From Kitasatospora aureofaciens (GTDB lineage: Bacteria; Actinomycetota; Actinomycetes; Streptomycetales; Streptomycetaceae), in NCBI RefSeq assembly GCF_001188955.3, contig NZ_JPRF03000087.1, positions 186,001 through 250,000 of the forward strand: a stretch of DNA of 64,000 bases, in the 5' to 3' direction. The translations under genes and the position numbers were made by a program. Of the stretch, positions 1 to 8,770 are shown piece after piece. The notes beneath the pieces are model-generated. The model worked only from the letters and a program-made list of their open reading frames with translations, was not told the DNA's origin and did not search any database. Positions within the stretch are counted from its first letter, which is position 1. The number at the start of each line of letters is the position of its first letter.

Positions 1-30
1 TAACTGGACATCCCGGGAGACTCCGAGTAG

Positions 31-1368
31 GTGACTCCAAAACGGAGTCAGGAAAGGTGCCGGGAACCTACGATCGACACACACTGTGATGGGAGTGAAG
101 CCGTGGGTGTTCAGCCGAGCCTGCATGAGGTGGCCGCAGGTCTGCTCCAGGACCAGCGTCTACTGAAAGCATGTGAGGCCCGCGACATGGGCGCCGTGTT
201 CCGGCTCCTCAACGCGCGTGGTGTCAGTACCCGACGCATTGCCGCAGCGGTGGAGATCAGCCAAGGACGGCTGTACGACTACATGAATGGCAAAACCAGG
301 GTCGAGAAGTTGGCGTTGTTCGAGCAGATCGCCGACGCGTTCCACATCCCCGGAGAGTTGCTTGGTCTTGCCCGCAGACCCTGGGAACCAGATCTGGCTT
401 CCGAGATCCCAACTCCTGCACTGACTTCCCCGGAGGCTGAGGGCGGCGGCGACCTGGCCACTGTAGAGGCCTTCCGTCGTGCGGATCGGCAGGCGGGGGG
501 TGGACGGCTCTACTCGGCTGTGGTTCACCATCTCTCGGACCAGGTGGCGCCGCGCCTGGTTGATATCGCGAGCAGCTCGCGAGTCTTCGCTGCCGCTGCC
601 GCGCTCACCGAGATGGCCGGTTGGATGGCCCACGACTCCGGCCGTGACGACCTTGCGGCTCGGCACTTCGCTCGTGCGCTTTTTTTCGCGCGTGCCTCCG
701 GTGACCTGCCGCTGACGGCGCACGTGGCCGCCAGCACCAGCCATCTGAGCCTTCAGACTGGCGATCCGGCGAAGGCCGTGCACTGGGCCACCGTCGGTAT
801 TGAATTGGCCGGCCGGGGTCCGCATTTGCCAAGCCTCCTGGCTCGGCTGAACACCATGCTGGCCCGAGCGTTGGCAGCCTCCCAGCACTACGGCCCGGCA
901 TCGCAGGCGCTCGATCATGCTCACGCGGCTCTTGCGCTCGGAGCCGATGACGAGCATCCGTGGCTGAGCCCGTTCGACCACGCCACCCTTGCCAGCGAGT
1001 CAGCGTTGGCGTTCACCGATCTCGGTCGCGCTGAGGAGGCCCTTCGGTATGGGAAGCAGGCTGTGGTCCTTCGGGAGGAGGGGCGCACGCGTTCCCTCAC
1101 CTTCAGTCGCATCACCCTCGTCCGTATCCATGCCGATTGCGGTGACTTGGACGCCGCAATCAGTGTCGGGACCGAACTCCTCGACACCAGCCCGACGCTC
1201 GGGTCTGTCCGGGTCGTTCATCAGATGGATGAACTCCGTGAACTCCTCGGGAGACACCGCGACTACGGCCCAGTCTGTGAATACCTGGCACGATTCGACG
1301 AGGCGCGCAGTGCCCGGCAGCTCCTGCTCGCTGACATCATCCCGTTGCCTCGGGGAGGTTTAACGTGA
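31..1368 (+). CDS. XRE-family DNA-binding regulator with TPR-like C-terminal region
   Basis: A predicted cytoplasmic transcription regulator of 445 residues. A helix-turn-helix lies near residues 60-95 (STRRIAAAVEISQGRLYDYM), followed by a long alpha-helical, alanine/leucine-rich region of TPR-like repeats (about 165-430) that usually senses a partner or ligand. It opens a five-gene cassette: its stop overlaps the next start (GTGA at 1365-1368), implying translational coupling. The start is uncertain: GTG at 31 gives the full length, but GTG at 103 has a better-spaced GGAG ahead of it. The ligand is unknown; control of the downstream nucleotide-hydrolase genes is inferred from position. Confidence 0.8.
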   Translation: MTPKRSQERCREPTIDTHCDGSEAVGVQPSLHEVAAGLLQDQRLLKACEARDMGAVFRLLNARGVSTRRIAAAVEISQGRLYDYMNGKTRVEKLALFEQIADAFHIPGELLGLARRPWEPDLASEIPTPALTSPEAEGGGDLATVEAFRRADRQAGGGRLYSAVVHHLSDQVAPRLVDIASSSRVFAAAAALTEMAGWMAHDSGRDDLAARHFARALFFARASGDLPLTAHVAASTSHLSLQTGDPAKAVHWATVGIELAGRGPHLPSLLARLNTMLARALAASQHYGPASQALDHAHAALALGADDEHPWLSPFDHATLASESALAFTDLGRAEEALRYGKQAVVLREEGRTRSLTFSRITLVRIHADCGDLDAAISVGTELLDTSPTLGSVRVVHQMDELRELLGRHRDYGPVCEYLARFDEARSARQLLLADIIPLPRGGLT

Positions 1369-1877
1369 GGCCTGCACCTACCGACACCGAAGCCTGGAAC
1401 GCCTATCTGGCTGAGGGCAATGCACGGCAAGCCCGCAAGCGCGTCTCGGCGGACGTGATCCTGCACGACCTGGCCGGACGCATCCTGACCGTCAACCCGA
1501 CCTACAAGGAAGGTTGGGACCTTCCTGGCGGGATGGCAGAGGCGAACGAGCCACCGGATGAGGCCGCAGTGCGGGAACTGCGCGAGGAATTGGGCCTGGA
1601 GATCACCATCCGCCGTCTGCTGGTCGTGGACTGGGTTGCGCCGCACGGCCCGTGGGACGACCAAATCGCCTTCATCTTCGATGCGGGCACCCTCCCACCC
1701 GCTCGGGTCGAGACGGTTCGCCCACACGACGACGAACTCTCCGAGGCCGTCTTCCTGCCGGCATCGGAGGTCGCCGACCGACTGCGGACCCGCCAGCGGA
1801 ACCGGTTGAATGCCGCTGTCAGGGCGATCTCAGATGGCAGTATGCGGTACCTGCGAGACGGGGTGGAGGCATGGTGA
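1365..1877 (+). CDS. NUDIX hydrolase (first of two in cassette)
   Basis: A 170-residue NUDIX hydrolase expected to cleave a nucleoside diphosphate linked to another moiety, with Mg2+. The complete NUDIX box is present: G-x5-E-x7-REL-x-EE-x-GL, read from GMAEANE through RELREELGL (about residues 51-73). The GTG start overlaps the regulator's stop, and the 3' end overlaps the flavoprotein start by seven bases. The substrate cannot be told from sequence. Its place between a regulator and a flavoprotein, with a second NUDIX gene at the end of the cassette, suggests a common nucleotide or nucleotide-cofactor substrate pool. Confidence 0.85.
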   Translation: MRPAPTDTEAWNAYLAEGNARQARKRVSADVILHDLAGRILTVNPTYKEGWDLPGGMAEANEPPDEAAVRELREELGLEITIRRLLVVDWVAPHGPWDDQIAFIFDAGTLPPARVETVRPHDDELSEAVFLPASEVADRLRTRQRNRLNAAVRAISDGSMRYLRDGVEAW

Positions 1878-2443
1878 CGCCAGAAGCAGCGAGTTCGCGG
1901 CGAGAGCCGTTTCTCTACGTGATCGTCTGTGCGTCGGGAGTGGCTGATGGCGTAGGCGAGCTGATCATCGCCGCCCACGCTGAGGGGTGGAAGGTCGGGG
2001 TGATCGCCACTCCCAACGCACTTGGCTTCCTGGACCAGGAAGCCATCGAGGCCCAGACCGGCTATCCGATCCGCTCGGCCTGGCGCACGCCTGGCGGTTC
2101 CCGGCCGATGCCTGAGGCCGATGCCATCGCGGTCGTCTCAGCCACCTTCAACACCATCAATAAGTGGGCCCTCGGGATCGCCGACACACTCGCGTTGGGC
2201 ATCCTCTGCGAGGCGTACGGGCTCGGCATCCCCGTCGTCGTCCAGCCCTACGTCAACTCTGCCCTGGCAGCCCATCCGGCCTATTCGGAGAGCCTGGTCC
2301 GACTGCGCTCGATGGGCGTCCTGGTGGGCGACTCCGTGCCCCACCAGCCCAGGTCCGGCGGAGCACGTGATGAGTACAGCTGGACCTATGTCCTCGATCT
2401 GCTTCGTCCTACCCTCAGTAGCCTTTCAGAGCCGGCGGCGTGA
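1871..2443 (+). CDS. Flavoprotein-fold protein (PPC-decarboxylase-like family)
   Basis: About 190 residues resembling the homo-oligomeric flavin-containing Cys decarboxylase (Flavoprotein) superfamily, which binds FMN. It begins YVIVCASGVADGVGELIIAA, has the ATPNALGFLD segment after the second strand, and a central SATFNTINKWALGIADTLAL stretch typical of the fold. It is shorter than a CoaBC decarboxylase and lacks the CoaB synthetase half, so it is not the housekeeping enzyme. ATG at 1871 was chosen: it follows GGAGG and overlaps the NUDIX stop (ATGGTGA). Its stop in turn overlaps the HD gene start. The reaction is unknown. Confidence 0.75.
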   Translation: MVTPEAASSRREPFLYVIVCASGVADGVGELIIAAHAEGWKVGVIATPNALGFLDQEAIEAQTGYPIRSAWRTPGGSRPMPEADAIAVVSATFNTINKWALGIADTLALGILCEAYGLGIPVVVQPYVNSALAAHPAYSESLVRLRSMGVLVGDSVPHQPRSGGARDEYSWTYVLDLLRPTLSSLSEPAA

Positions 2444-3105
2444 GAAGCAAGGTGAAGGTTGTGCGTGATGGGGGAGGCACGGTGATGGAGCTGCCACAGG
2501 AGAAGGGGATGAGCATGGCAGGGAACGGGCAGGCGAGGGGCACTGCGGGGTACCTGTTCGAGGCGGGGATGCTCAAGCGGGCGAAGCGGTCGGGCTGGTG
2601 GATCGCCGGGGTGAAGGACCCCGAGACGATCGCTGAACACTCCTTCCGCACCGGTGTCGTGGGTGCAGTCCTCGCGATGATGGAGGGTGCCGACCCGGCG
2701 AAGGTCGCCCTGCTGTGTCTCTTCCACGACACGCAGGAGACCCGCATCGGCGACATTCCGCACATCGGCCGGCGATACCTGACCGCGACCTCCAACGAGC
2801 GGGTGACCGCCGACCAGGTCAGCGCCGCTCACCCCGCTGTCGTCACCGGGATCAACGCAGTCGTCGCGGAGTACGAGAACGGCGAGAGCTTGGAGGTGGT
2901 TGTTGCGCACGACGCCGACAAGCTCGAATGCCTCCTCCAGGCGGTCGAGTACCGGGAGCAGGGTTACCAGAACGTCCAGCCCTGGATCGACAGCAGCCTC
3001 GGCAACCTCAAGACCGACTCTGCCCGAGAACTCGCCGAGGCGGCTCTCACGATGACCTCGCTGGAGTGGCAGAAGGTCTATCTCGGGTCTTCCGTGCATG
3101 AGTGA
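2440..3105 (+). CDS. HD-domain phosphohydrolase (YfbR/HDDC2-like)
   Basis: A small HD-superfamily metal-dependent phosphohydrolase, similar in layout to 5'-deoxynucleotidases that dephosphorylate dNMPs. Visible metal-ligand motifs are AEHSF (first His), CLFHD (HD pair) and AHDADKLE (later Asp). The HD core begins near AGYLFEAGMLKRAKRSGWW. The start is ambiguous: GTG at 2440 overlaps the preceding stop (GTGA), matching the pattern of this cassette, whereas ATG at 2485 has a strong GGGGGAGG Shine-Dalgarno. The 3' end overlaps the next NUDIX gene by eight bases. dNMP specificity is a family inference only. Confidence 0.8.
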   Translation: MRSKVKVVRDGGGTVMELPQEKGMSMAGNGQARGTAGYLFEAGMLKRAKRSGWWIAGVKDPETIAEHSFRTGVVGAVLAMMEGADPAKVALLCLFHDTQETRIGDIPHIGRRYLTATSNERVTADQVSAAHPAVVTGINAVVAEYENGESLEVVVAHDADKLECLLQAVEYREQGYQNVQPWIDSSLGNLKTDSARELAEAALTMTSLEWQKVYLGSSVHE

Positions 3106-3535
3106 GGGGGCGACTGCGCTGCGTCACTCGGTGTCCGTCGCGGGAGTCGTAGTGCGTGAGGACGGTCGGGTGTTGGCGATCCGGCGGGCCGATAACGGGG
3201 CTTGGGAGCCGCCGGGTGGCGTGCTGGAGCTGGATGAGGCCATCGAGGACGGCGTGCGCCGTGAGGTCTGTGAAGAGACCGGGATCAAGGTCGGCGTGGA
3301 GCGGCTGACCGGGGTCTACAAGAACGTGGCCCGCGGGATCGTAGCCCTCGTTTTCCGCTGTCGACCGGAGAGTGGGGCGGAACGGCTCTCGGACGAGTCG
3401 GTCGAAGTCGACTGGCTCACGCCGGACGAGGTCTCCGACCGCATGGCCGAGGTCTATGCCGTACGCGTCCTGGACGCGCTTCGAGACGACACGGCGCCGA
3501 GCATCCGAGCCCACGACGGGCGAGAGCTCCTGTGA
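3098..3535 (+). CDS. NUDIX hydrolase (second of two in cassette)
   Basis: A 145-residue NUDIX hydrolase, MutT-like in size. The NUDIX box reads G-x5-E-x7-REV-x-EE-x-GI (GVLELDE through REVCEETGI, about residues 40-62). Its ATG lies inside the 3' end of the HD gene (ATGAGTGA), so it is the last coupled gene of the cassette; a strong hairpin follows four bases after the stop. The two NUDIX proteins of the cassette are not close copies: outside the box their sequences differ, suggesting different substrates or sequential steps. No specific substrate can be assigned. Confidence 0.85.
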   Translation: MSEGATALRHSVSVAGVVVREDGRVLAIRRADNGAWEPPGGVLELDEAIEDGVRREVCEETGIKVGVERLTGVYKNVARGIVALVFRCRPESGAERLSDESVEVDWLTPDEVSDRMAEVYAVRVLDALRDDTAPSIRAHDGRELL

Positions 3536-3538
3536 CAC

Positions 3539-3578
3539 GTCGAAGCCCCCCGTCCTCCTTGGGACGGAGGCCTTCGAC
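3539..3578. terminator. Probable bidirectional terminator
   Basis: Arms GTCGAAG (3539-3545) and CTTCGAC (3572-3578) enclose an inner CCGTC..GACGG stem. It sits between the convergent NUDIX gene and the heme A synthase gene and could serve both. Confidence 0.7.
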
Positions 3579-3583
3579 GATGC

Positions 3584-4558
3584 TCAGACGGTGGCGGTCT
3601 CGGGGGTCCGTGGGGCCGACGCGTCGATGGGGGTCTCCTCAACCTCGCGTACGCGCAGGGCGAGGGGGATGCGGAGGGCGGCGATCCACGTCAGGGTCGC
3701 GCCGAGCATGTGGAGGCCGACCATGAGCTCGGGGGCATCCGTGAAGTACTGGATGAAGCCGAGGACGCCCTGCAACAGCAGCACCGCGAGGAGTTCCTTG
3801 GTGCGGGACTTGGCTGCCTGCGGGGCCTTGATCGCCGCGAAGACGAAGATCATCGCGATGGTCAGGCCGACGGAGATGAACGCGAAGTCGGCATGGAACT
3901 GCGCGAGGCGGTCGTAGTCGATCGGGATGCGGGGGACGATCTTGTTGTCCGTCGGAGTCCCTGGGTGGTGGCCGGCGCCCGTCACCAGGGTGCCTGCCGC
4001 GACCAGCAGGCCGACGACCGCGACCAACACGTACGAGAGCTGGTGGATGGGGCGGGCCACCGAAAGCCGGGGCGCGCCGTCTCCTTCCTTGCTGCGTTCC
4101 CACATCAGCAGCGCGACCCAGACCAGGGCCATCGCGGCGATCATGTGTCCCGCGACGGTGTACGGGTTCAGGCCCGTCAGCACCGTGATGCCGCCGAGCA
4201 CGGCGTTGCTCATCACCAGCCAGAACTGCGCCCAGCCGAGCCTGGTCATGCTGTGCCGCCACGGCCGGTGGCAGCGAGCAGCCAGGATGGCCCAGCCGAC
4301 GGCCGCGCTCAGCACGTAGGTGAGCATCCGGTTGGTGAACTCGACGACGCCGTGGAAGCCCATCTCGGGGGTGGGCGTGAGGCTGTCGCCGGTGCAGCGG
4401 GGCCAGGTCGTACAGCCGAGGCCGGAGGCGGTGAGCCGGACGGCGCCGCCGGTGACGACGATCACCACGCTCATCACCAGCGCGGCGAACGCGGCGCGCC
4501 GGACCATCGCGGCGGAGGGCTGCCAGCGCTCGGCGAGCAGGGAGAAGGGGGTACGCAC
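3584..4558 (-). CDS. ctaA: Heme A synthase, COX15/CtaA family
   Basis: An integral membrane heme A synthase, converting heme O to heme A for the aa3 cytochrome c oxidase. Hallmarks are the early VVTGGAVRLTASGLGCTTWPRC segment with the paired cysteines and the EFTNR motif, a mid-protein VAGHM histidine, the IHQLSYV and FHADFAF histidine segments, and the late VGLHMLGA histidine. About eight membrane helices are visible over 324 residues, a normal family length. GTG at 4558 (VRTPFSLLAERW) was chosen because the longer upstream reading is proline/arginine-rich and atypical; no strong ribosome-binding site helps decide. Confidence 0.88.
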   Translation of the reverse strand: MRTPFSLLAERWQPSAAMVRRAAFAALVMSVVIVVTGGAVRLTASGLGCTTWPRCTGDSLTPTPEMGFHGVVEFTNRMLTYVLSAAVGWAILAARCHRPWRHSMTRLGWAQFWLVMSNAVLGGITVLTGLNPYTVAGHMIAAMALVWVALLMWERSKEGDGAPRLSVARPIHQLSYVLVAVVGLLVAAGTLVTGAGHHPGTPTDNKIVPRIPIDYDRLAQFHADFAFISVGLTIAMIFVFAAIKAPQAAKSRTKELLAVLLLQGVLGFIQYFTDAPELMVGLHMLGATLTWIAALRIPLALRVREVEETPIDASAPRTPETATV

Positions 4559-4770
4559 GGCACCAATCGTAGGCGGCCTTACAGGCGATCTTGGGCCGGG
4601 GCGCGGGCGGGGCGGGGCCGGAGTGACCGGTGACACAAACCGGACTGTTCGGACATGGCGGTGAGTGGTCTTGACCAATTGCCCGACAGGCCGAAAGAGT
4701 GCGGAATGGTCCATACCTTTTCGGCTCGTTCCTCCGCCGCCCCCCGCATCCGTTCCAGCAGAGCCTGCAC

Positions 4771-4905
4771 ATGCGCATACCCGCCTCAGCCGTCGCGCTC
4801 GCGGTCGGCGGCTCGCTGCCGCTGGCGATCGGCGGTGCCGTGGTGCTGGCGGCCGGTGGCAGGATCGGGGCGGTGGCCCGGCGCAAGGTGGCTGGCAGGG
4901 TCTGA
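4771..4905 (+). CDS. Possible small membrane protein (44 residues)
   Basis: A short frame starting MRIPASAVALAVGG with one hydrophobic stretch rich in Gly, Ala, Val and Leu (about residues 5-30) and a basic tail (RRK). It resembles a single-helix membrane peptide. There is no clear Shine-Dalgarno, and I recognise no family, so it may be non-coding. It lies divergent from the heme A synthase gene. Confidence 0.25.
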   Translation: MRIPASAVALAVGGSLPLAIGGAVVLAAGGRIGAVARRKVAGRV

Positions 4906-5305
4906 ACCAGGAGGGCCGGAACCGGCTCGGCCCGGAGACCTGAACCGGCCTGAACCAGCCTGAACCGGCCTGAACGGAAGGCCTGAGCCGTCGGAACGCT
5001 CCGCCCCGTTCGTCGAGTGATCGACATTGCGCCCTAGGTGATCGAGTCCGATCGCCGAGGGCGCTGCTCTGTGGCCGAAGTGACGAAGTTCATTCAAGTT
5101 CGCCGAAGCCGTGTTCTGCGAGGTCGCAGCCGTGATGGGCTGGTCAAGCACATCCGGGAACGGACCGACAGGCGAAATCCGGTCGCACGGCGGGGTGTGG
5201 CTCGGTGCGGGACTGCCGGTAGAGTCCCCCGGACATGTCGTAGTGGGCCACCGCGAACCACTCAACGCGCCTGCTGCGCAAGACCGTTCGGAGGGGAACA
5301 GCGTA
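4906..5305. other. Intergenic stretch with short tandem repeats
   Basis: About 400 bases between the possible small membrane protein and the LAXTG protein. It holds the 10-base tandem repeats at 4939-4977 and presumably the promoter of the surface-protein gene, whose Shine-Dalgarno (GAGGGGA) lies near 5291. I see no convincing gene here. Confidence 0.5.
4939..4977. repeat. Tandem 10-bp direct repeat (TGAACCRGCC)
   Basis: Three full copies of TGAACCRGCC and a partial fourth stand head to tail at 4941, 4951, 4961 and 4971. There is no coding frame across them. Function unknown; possibly simple slippage. Confidence 0.8.
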
Positions 5306-5986
5306 ATGGCGCGACAGCAGCGGCACATTCGGATCGGTGCGACGGCACTCGCCGGCACGGCGGCGGCCGGATTCCTCCTTCCCCTGGCGCTGGCCACCAA
5401 CGCCTCGGCGCACGTGCCGACTTGGTCGGTGACCTGCGACAAGGTCGTGATCGACCTGATCAACTACAGCCCCAAGCCTGACGTGAAGAACACCGTCAGC
5501 CTGACCGTCGGCGACGAGAAGGTCCTGGACGCCAAGGAGTTCCCGGCGGAGTTCCACGGCACCTTCCCGGTGAAGGACCACGACGCCCCGGTCACGGCGC
5601 ACCTGGTGGTGAAGACCACCGAGACCCCGGCCGAGAAGGGCTGGAACGTCGACGAGACCAAGACCATCGCGCCGTGCCACACCCCGACGCCGACGCCCAC
5701 CCCGACCCCCACCAAGACGCCCACTCCCACCCCCACCCCCACCCCGACGCCGACCCAGACCCCGTCGGCCACGCCCACCCCGAGCAGGACCCCGTCGGCG
5801 ACCCCCACCCCCAGCCAGACCCCGGCCGCTCCGGCGCCGGCCCCCGCCACCAGCGCCCCGGCGCTCGCCCAGACCGGTAGCAGCGACGCCACCCCGATGA
5901 TCGCGGCGGCCGGCGGCGGCGTGCTGCTGGTCGGCGGCGCGCTGGTGCTGCTCGCCCGCAAGCGCCGCGGCGGCAGCCAGGGCTGA
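5306..5986 (+). CDS. LAXTG-anchored secreted surface protein (sortase substrate)
   Basis: A 226-residue cell-wall protein. An N-terminal signal peptide (MARQQRHIRIGATALAGTAA.. cleaved after an ASA-like site near residue 34) is followed by a globular part of about 100 residues with two cysteines, then a Thr-Pro repeat linker that would span the wall. The C-terminus is a sorting signal: LAQTG, a hydrophobic helix and the basic tail RKRRGG. LAXTG is the motif used by class E sortases of streptomycetes. ATG at 5306 follows GAGGGGA; the open frame upstream lacks signal-peptide character. Its partner or ligand is unknown. Confidence 0.88.
   Translation: MARQQRHIRIGATALAGTAAAGFLLPLALATNASAHVPTWSVTCDKVVIDLINYSPKPDVKNTVSLTVGDEKVLDAKEFPAEFHGTFPVKDHDAPVTAHLVVKTTETPAEKGWNVDETKTIAPCHTPTPTPTPTPTKTPTPTPTPTPTPTQTPSATPTPSRTPSATPTPSQTPAAPAPAPATSAPALAQTGSSDATPMIAAAGGGVLLVGGALVLLARKRRGGSQG
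5684..5828 (+). repeat. Low-complexity Thr-Pro coding repeat
   Basis: ACC/ACG-CCC/CCG hexamers encode an extended PT/PS-rich linker in the LAXTG protein. The length of such tracts probably varies between strains by slippage. Confidence 0.85.
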
Positions 5987-6003
5987 CCCGCGCCCGAACG
6001 CGT

Positions 6004-6035
6004 GACGCCCCCGGCCTCAACAGGTCGGGGGCGTC
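6004..6035. terminator. Terminator between LAXTG gene and ABC permease gene
   Basis: GACGCCCCCGGCC (6004-6016) pairs with GGTCGGGGGCGTC (6023-6035) with one G-T wobble. It lies between two convergent genes. Confidence 0.75.
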
Positions 6036-6057
6036 GCGCGTTGCGTCGAGGAGGGAC

Positions 6058-6824
6058 TCACTCCCAGCGGAAGAACCGCGCGGCCGCTGCCAGCCCGAGG
6101 ACGGCCCAGGCGCCCAGGACGCCGAGGTCCGACCAGGGCACCCCGGCACCCTGCTGGAGCACGGAGCGCAGCCCGTCCGAGAGCGCCGAGATGGGAAGCA
6201 GCTCCAGCACCGACCGCACCGCGCCGGGGAACTTGCCGAGCGGCACGATCACCCCGCCGGCCAGCAGCAGCAGGATGAACACCAGGTTGGCGGCGGCCAG
6301 CGTCGCCTCGGCCCTGAGGGTGCCGGCCATCAGCAGGCCGAGCCCGGAGAAGGCGGCGGTGCCCAGGACCAGCAGGGCGGCGACGGCCAGCGGGTTGCCG
6401 TGCGGGGACCAGCCGAGCGCCAGCGCGATCACCGACAGCAGGGCGACCTGCAACACCTCGGTGACCAGCACGCAGCCGGTCTTGGCGGTCAGCAGCGTCC
6501 AGCGCGGCAGCGGGCTGGCGCCGAGCCGCTTGAGCACGCCGTAGCGGCGCTCGAAGCCGGTGGCGATGGCCTGGCCGGTGAAGGCGGTGGACATCACGGC
6601 CAGCGCGAGCAGGCCGGGCGCCAGGAAGTCGACCCGCTTGCCGGGGCCCTCCACCGCGACGACGTCGACGGCGGAGAACAGCACCAGCAGTACGGTCGGG
6701 ATGACCACGGTGAGCAGCAGCTGCTCGCCGTTGCGCAGCAGCATCCGGGTCTCGAACGCGGTCTGGGCGAGCAGCATCCGGCCGACCGGCGCCGCCCCCG
6801 GCTTCGGGGAGTAGTCCACGGTGG

Positions 6825-6828
<4 letters not shown>
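6058..6828 (-). CDS. ABC-2 type transporter permease
   Basis: A 256-residue integral membrane protein with about six hydrophobic helices, of the ABC-2 (drug/polymer export) permease class: FETRMLLRNGEQLLLTVVIP near the N-terminus, and a late GGVIVPLGKFPGAVRSVLELLP segment characteristic of the family. GTG at 6828 (VTTVDYSPKPG) overlaps the stop of the ATPase gene upstream (GTGA), so the two are translated as a pair. The substrate is unknown. The pair lies divergent from the suf operon and shares its upstream region. Confidence 0.85.
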
Positions 6829-7754
<926 letters not shown>

Positions 7755-7819
7755 ACCGGCGAGTCTAAGAGGACCGAACGGGCGGACCGGACACCGGCCT
7801 TGGTGATCGTTTCCGCTGA

Positions 7820-7838
7820 TCAGGTAAGGCTTACCTGC
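7820..7838. promoter_or_regulatory. DtxR/DmdR1-type iron box
   Basis: TCAGGTAAGGCTTACCTGC contains a perfect 8-1-8 inverted repeat (CAGGTAAG-G-CTTACCTG, 7821-7837). It matches most positions of the 19-bp actinobacterial iron box TTAGGTTAGGCTCACCTAA as I recall it. It stands between the divergent ABC exporter and the suf operon. Confidence 0.7.
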
Positions 7839-7896
7839 GTGACAGATGACACCGGTGAGGCGTGGATCACGGCTTGTCCTGGCGGAAGCAATTACG

Positions 7897-7910
7897 CAAC
7901 ACTGGTGTTG
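7897..7910. promoter_or_regulatory. SufR operator palindrome
   Basis: CAACACTGGTGTTG is a 6-2-6 inverted repeat fitting CAAC-N6-GTTG, the site type reported for streptomycete SufR. Its last base is the first base of the sufR GTG start, so a bound repressor would block transcription at or near the start site, with autoregulation expected. Confidence 0.75.
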
Positions 7911-8761
7911 TGAAAAACATGCGCGAGCACGCCCAGCAGCAGGAGGCCGAGTCGGTCTCCCACTGCGACGTGCCCGTGACGGCGGCCGAGGTGCTGCTGG
8001 AGGGCCACCGCGCCACCCGTGACCGGGTCGCCCGGTCGATCCTGGACCACGGCCCCTCCTCCGCCGCCGACCTGGCGAACCGGCTCGGCCTCACCGCCGC
8101 CGCCGTCCGCCGCCACCTCGACGGACTGGCCGCCGCCGGCCTGGTCGAGTCCCGCGAGCAGCGGGTCTACGGCAGCCGGGGCCGTGGTCGGCCGGCCAAG
8201 GTCTTCGCTCTCACCGACGGCGGCCGGGACGCCTTCTACCAGGCCTACGACCAGCTCGCGGCCGACGCGCTGCGCTGGATCTCGGACTCGGTCGGCGGCG
8301 GCAAGGCGGGCGAGGAGGCGGTCGCCGCCTTCGCACGCGCCCGGTTCGGCAAGCAGGGCGAGAAGTACCGGGAGACCCTGCGGCGGGCCGAGGCCGGGGA
8401 GCGTCCCGAGGCCCTCGCCGAGGCGCTGAGTGCGGACGGGTACGCTGCCACGGTGCGGCGTGTCCCGTCGGCCGTGGCCAAGGCCCCGGCGGGCGCCCAG
8501 CTCTGCCAGCACCACTGCCCGGTCGCGCACATCGCCGAGCAGTTCCCGCAGCTCTGCGAGGCGGAGACCGAGGTCTTCTCCCAGCTCCTGGGCACCCATG
8601 TGCAACGGCTGGCCACCATCGCCCACGGCGACGGGGTCTGCACCACCTATGTGCCGGCACCCGGTGCCGCATCGTCGCCCTCCCAGCGTTCCGCGGGCCA
8701 CGGCTCCGATGCAGTGCCGACTGCCGGTACGTCCACCGAAGATTCTGCGTCCGCGCGTTAG
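7910..8761 (+). CDS. sufR: SufR, Fe-S-sensing transcriptional repressor of the suf operon
   Basis: A 283-residue regulator of Fe-S cluster assembly. A winged helix-turn-helix lies at about residues 40-100 (SSAADLANRLGLTAAAVRRHLDGL). The C-terminal half carries the cluster-ligand cysteines C199, C203 and C216 (C-x3-C-x12-C in CQHHCPVAHIAEQFPQLC). When loaded with a cluster, the family represses suf; apo-protein releases it. GTG at 7910 (VKNM) was chosen because streptomycete SufR proteins commonly begin with a KN motif; ATG at 7919 is possible. It leads the operon, ten bases before sufB. Confidence 0.92.
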   Translation: MKNMREHAQQQEAESVSHCDVPVTAAEVLLEGHRATRDRVARSILDHGPSSAADLANRLGLTAAAVRRHLDGLAAAGLVESREQRVYGSRGRGRPAKVFALTDGGRDAFYQAYDQLAADALRWISDSVGGGKAGEEAVAAFARARFGKQGEKYRETLRRAEAGERPEALAEALSADGYAATVRRVPSAVAKAPAGAQLCQHHCPVAHIAEQFPQLCEAETEVFSQLLGTHVQRLATIAHGDGVCTTYVPAPGAASSPSQRSAGHGSDAVPTAGTSTEDSASAR

Positions 8762-8770
8762 GAAGCTCGC

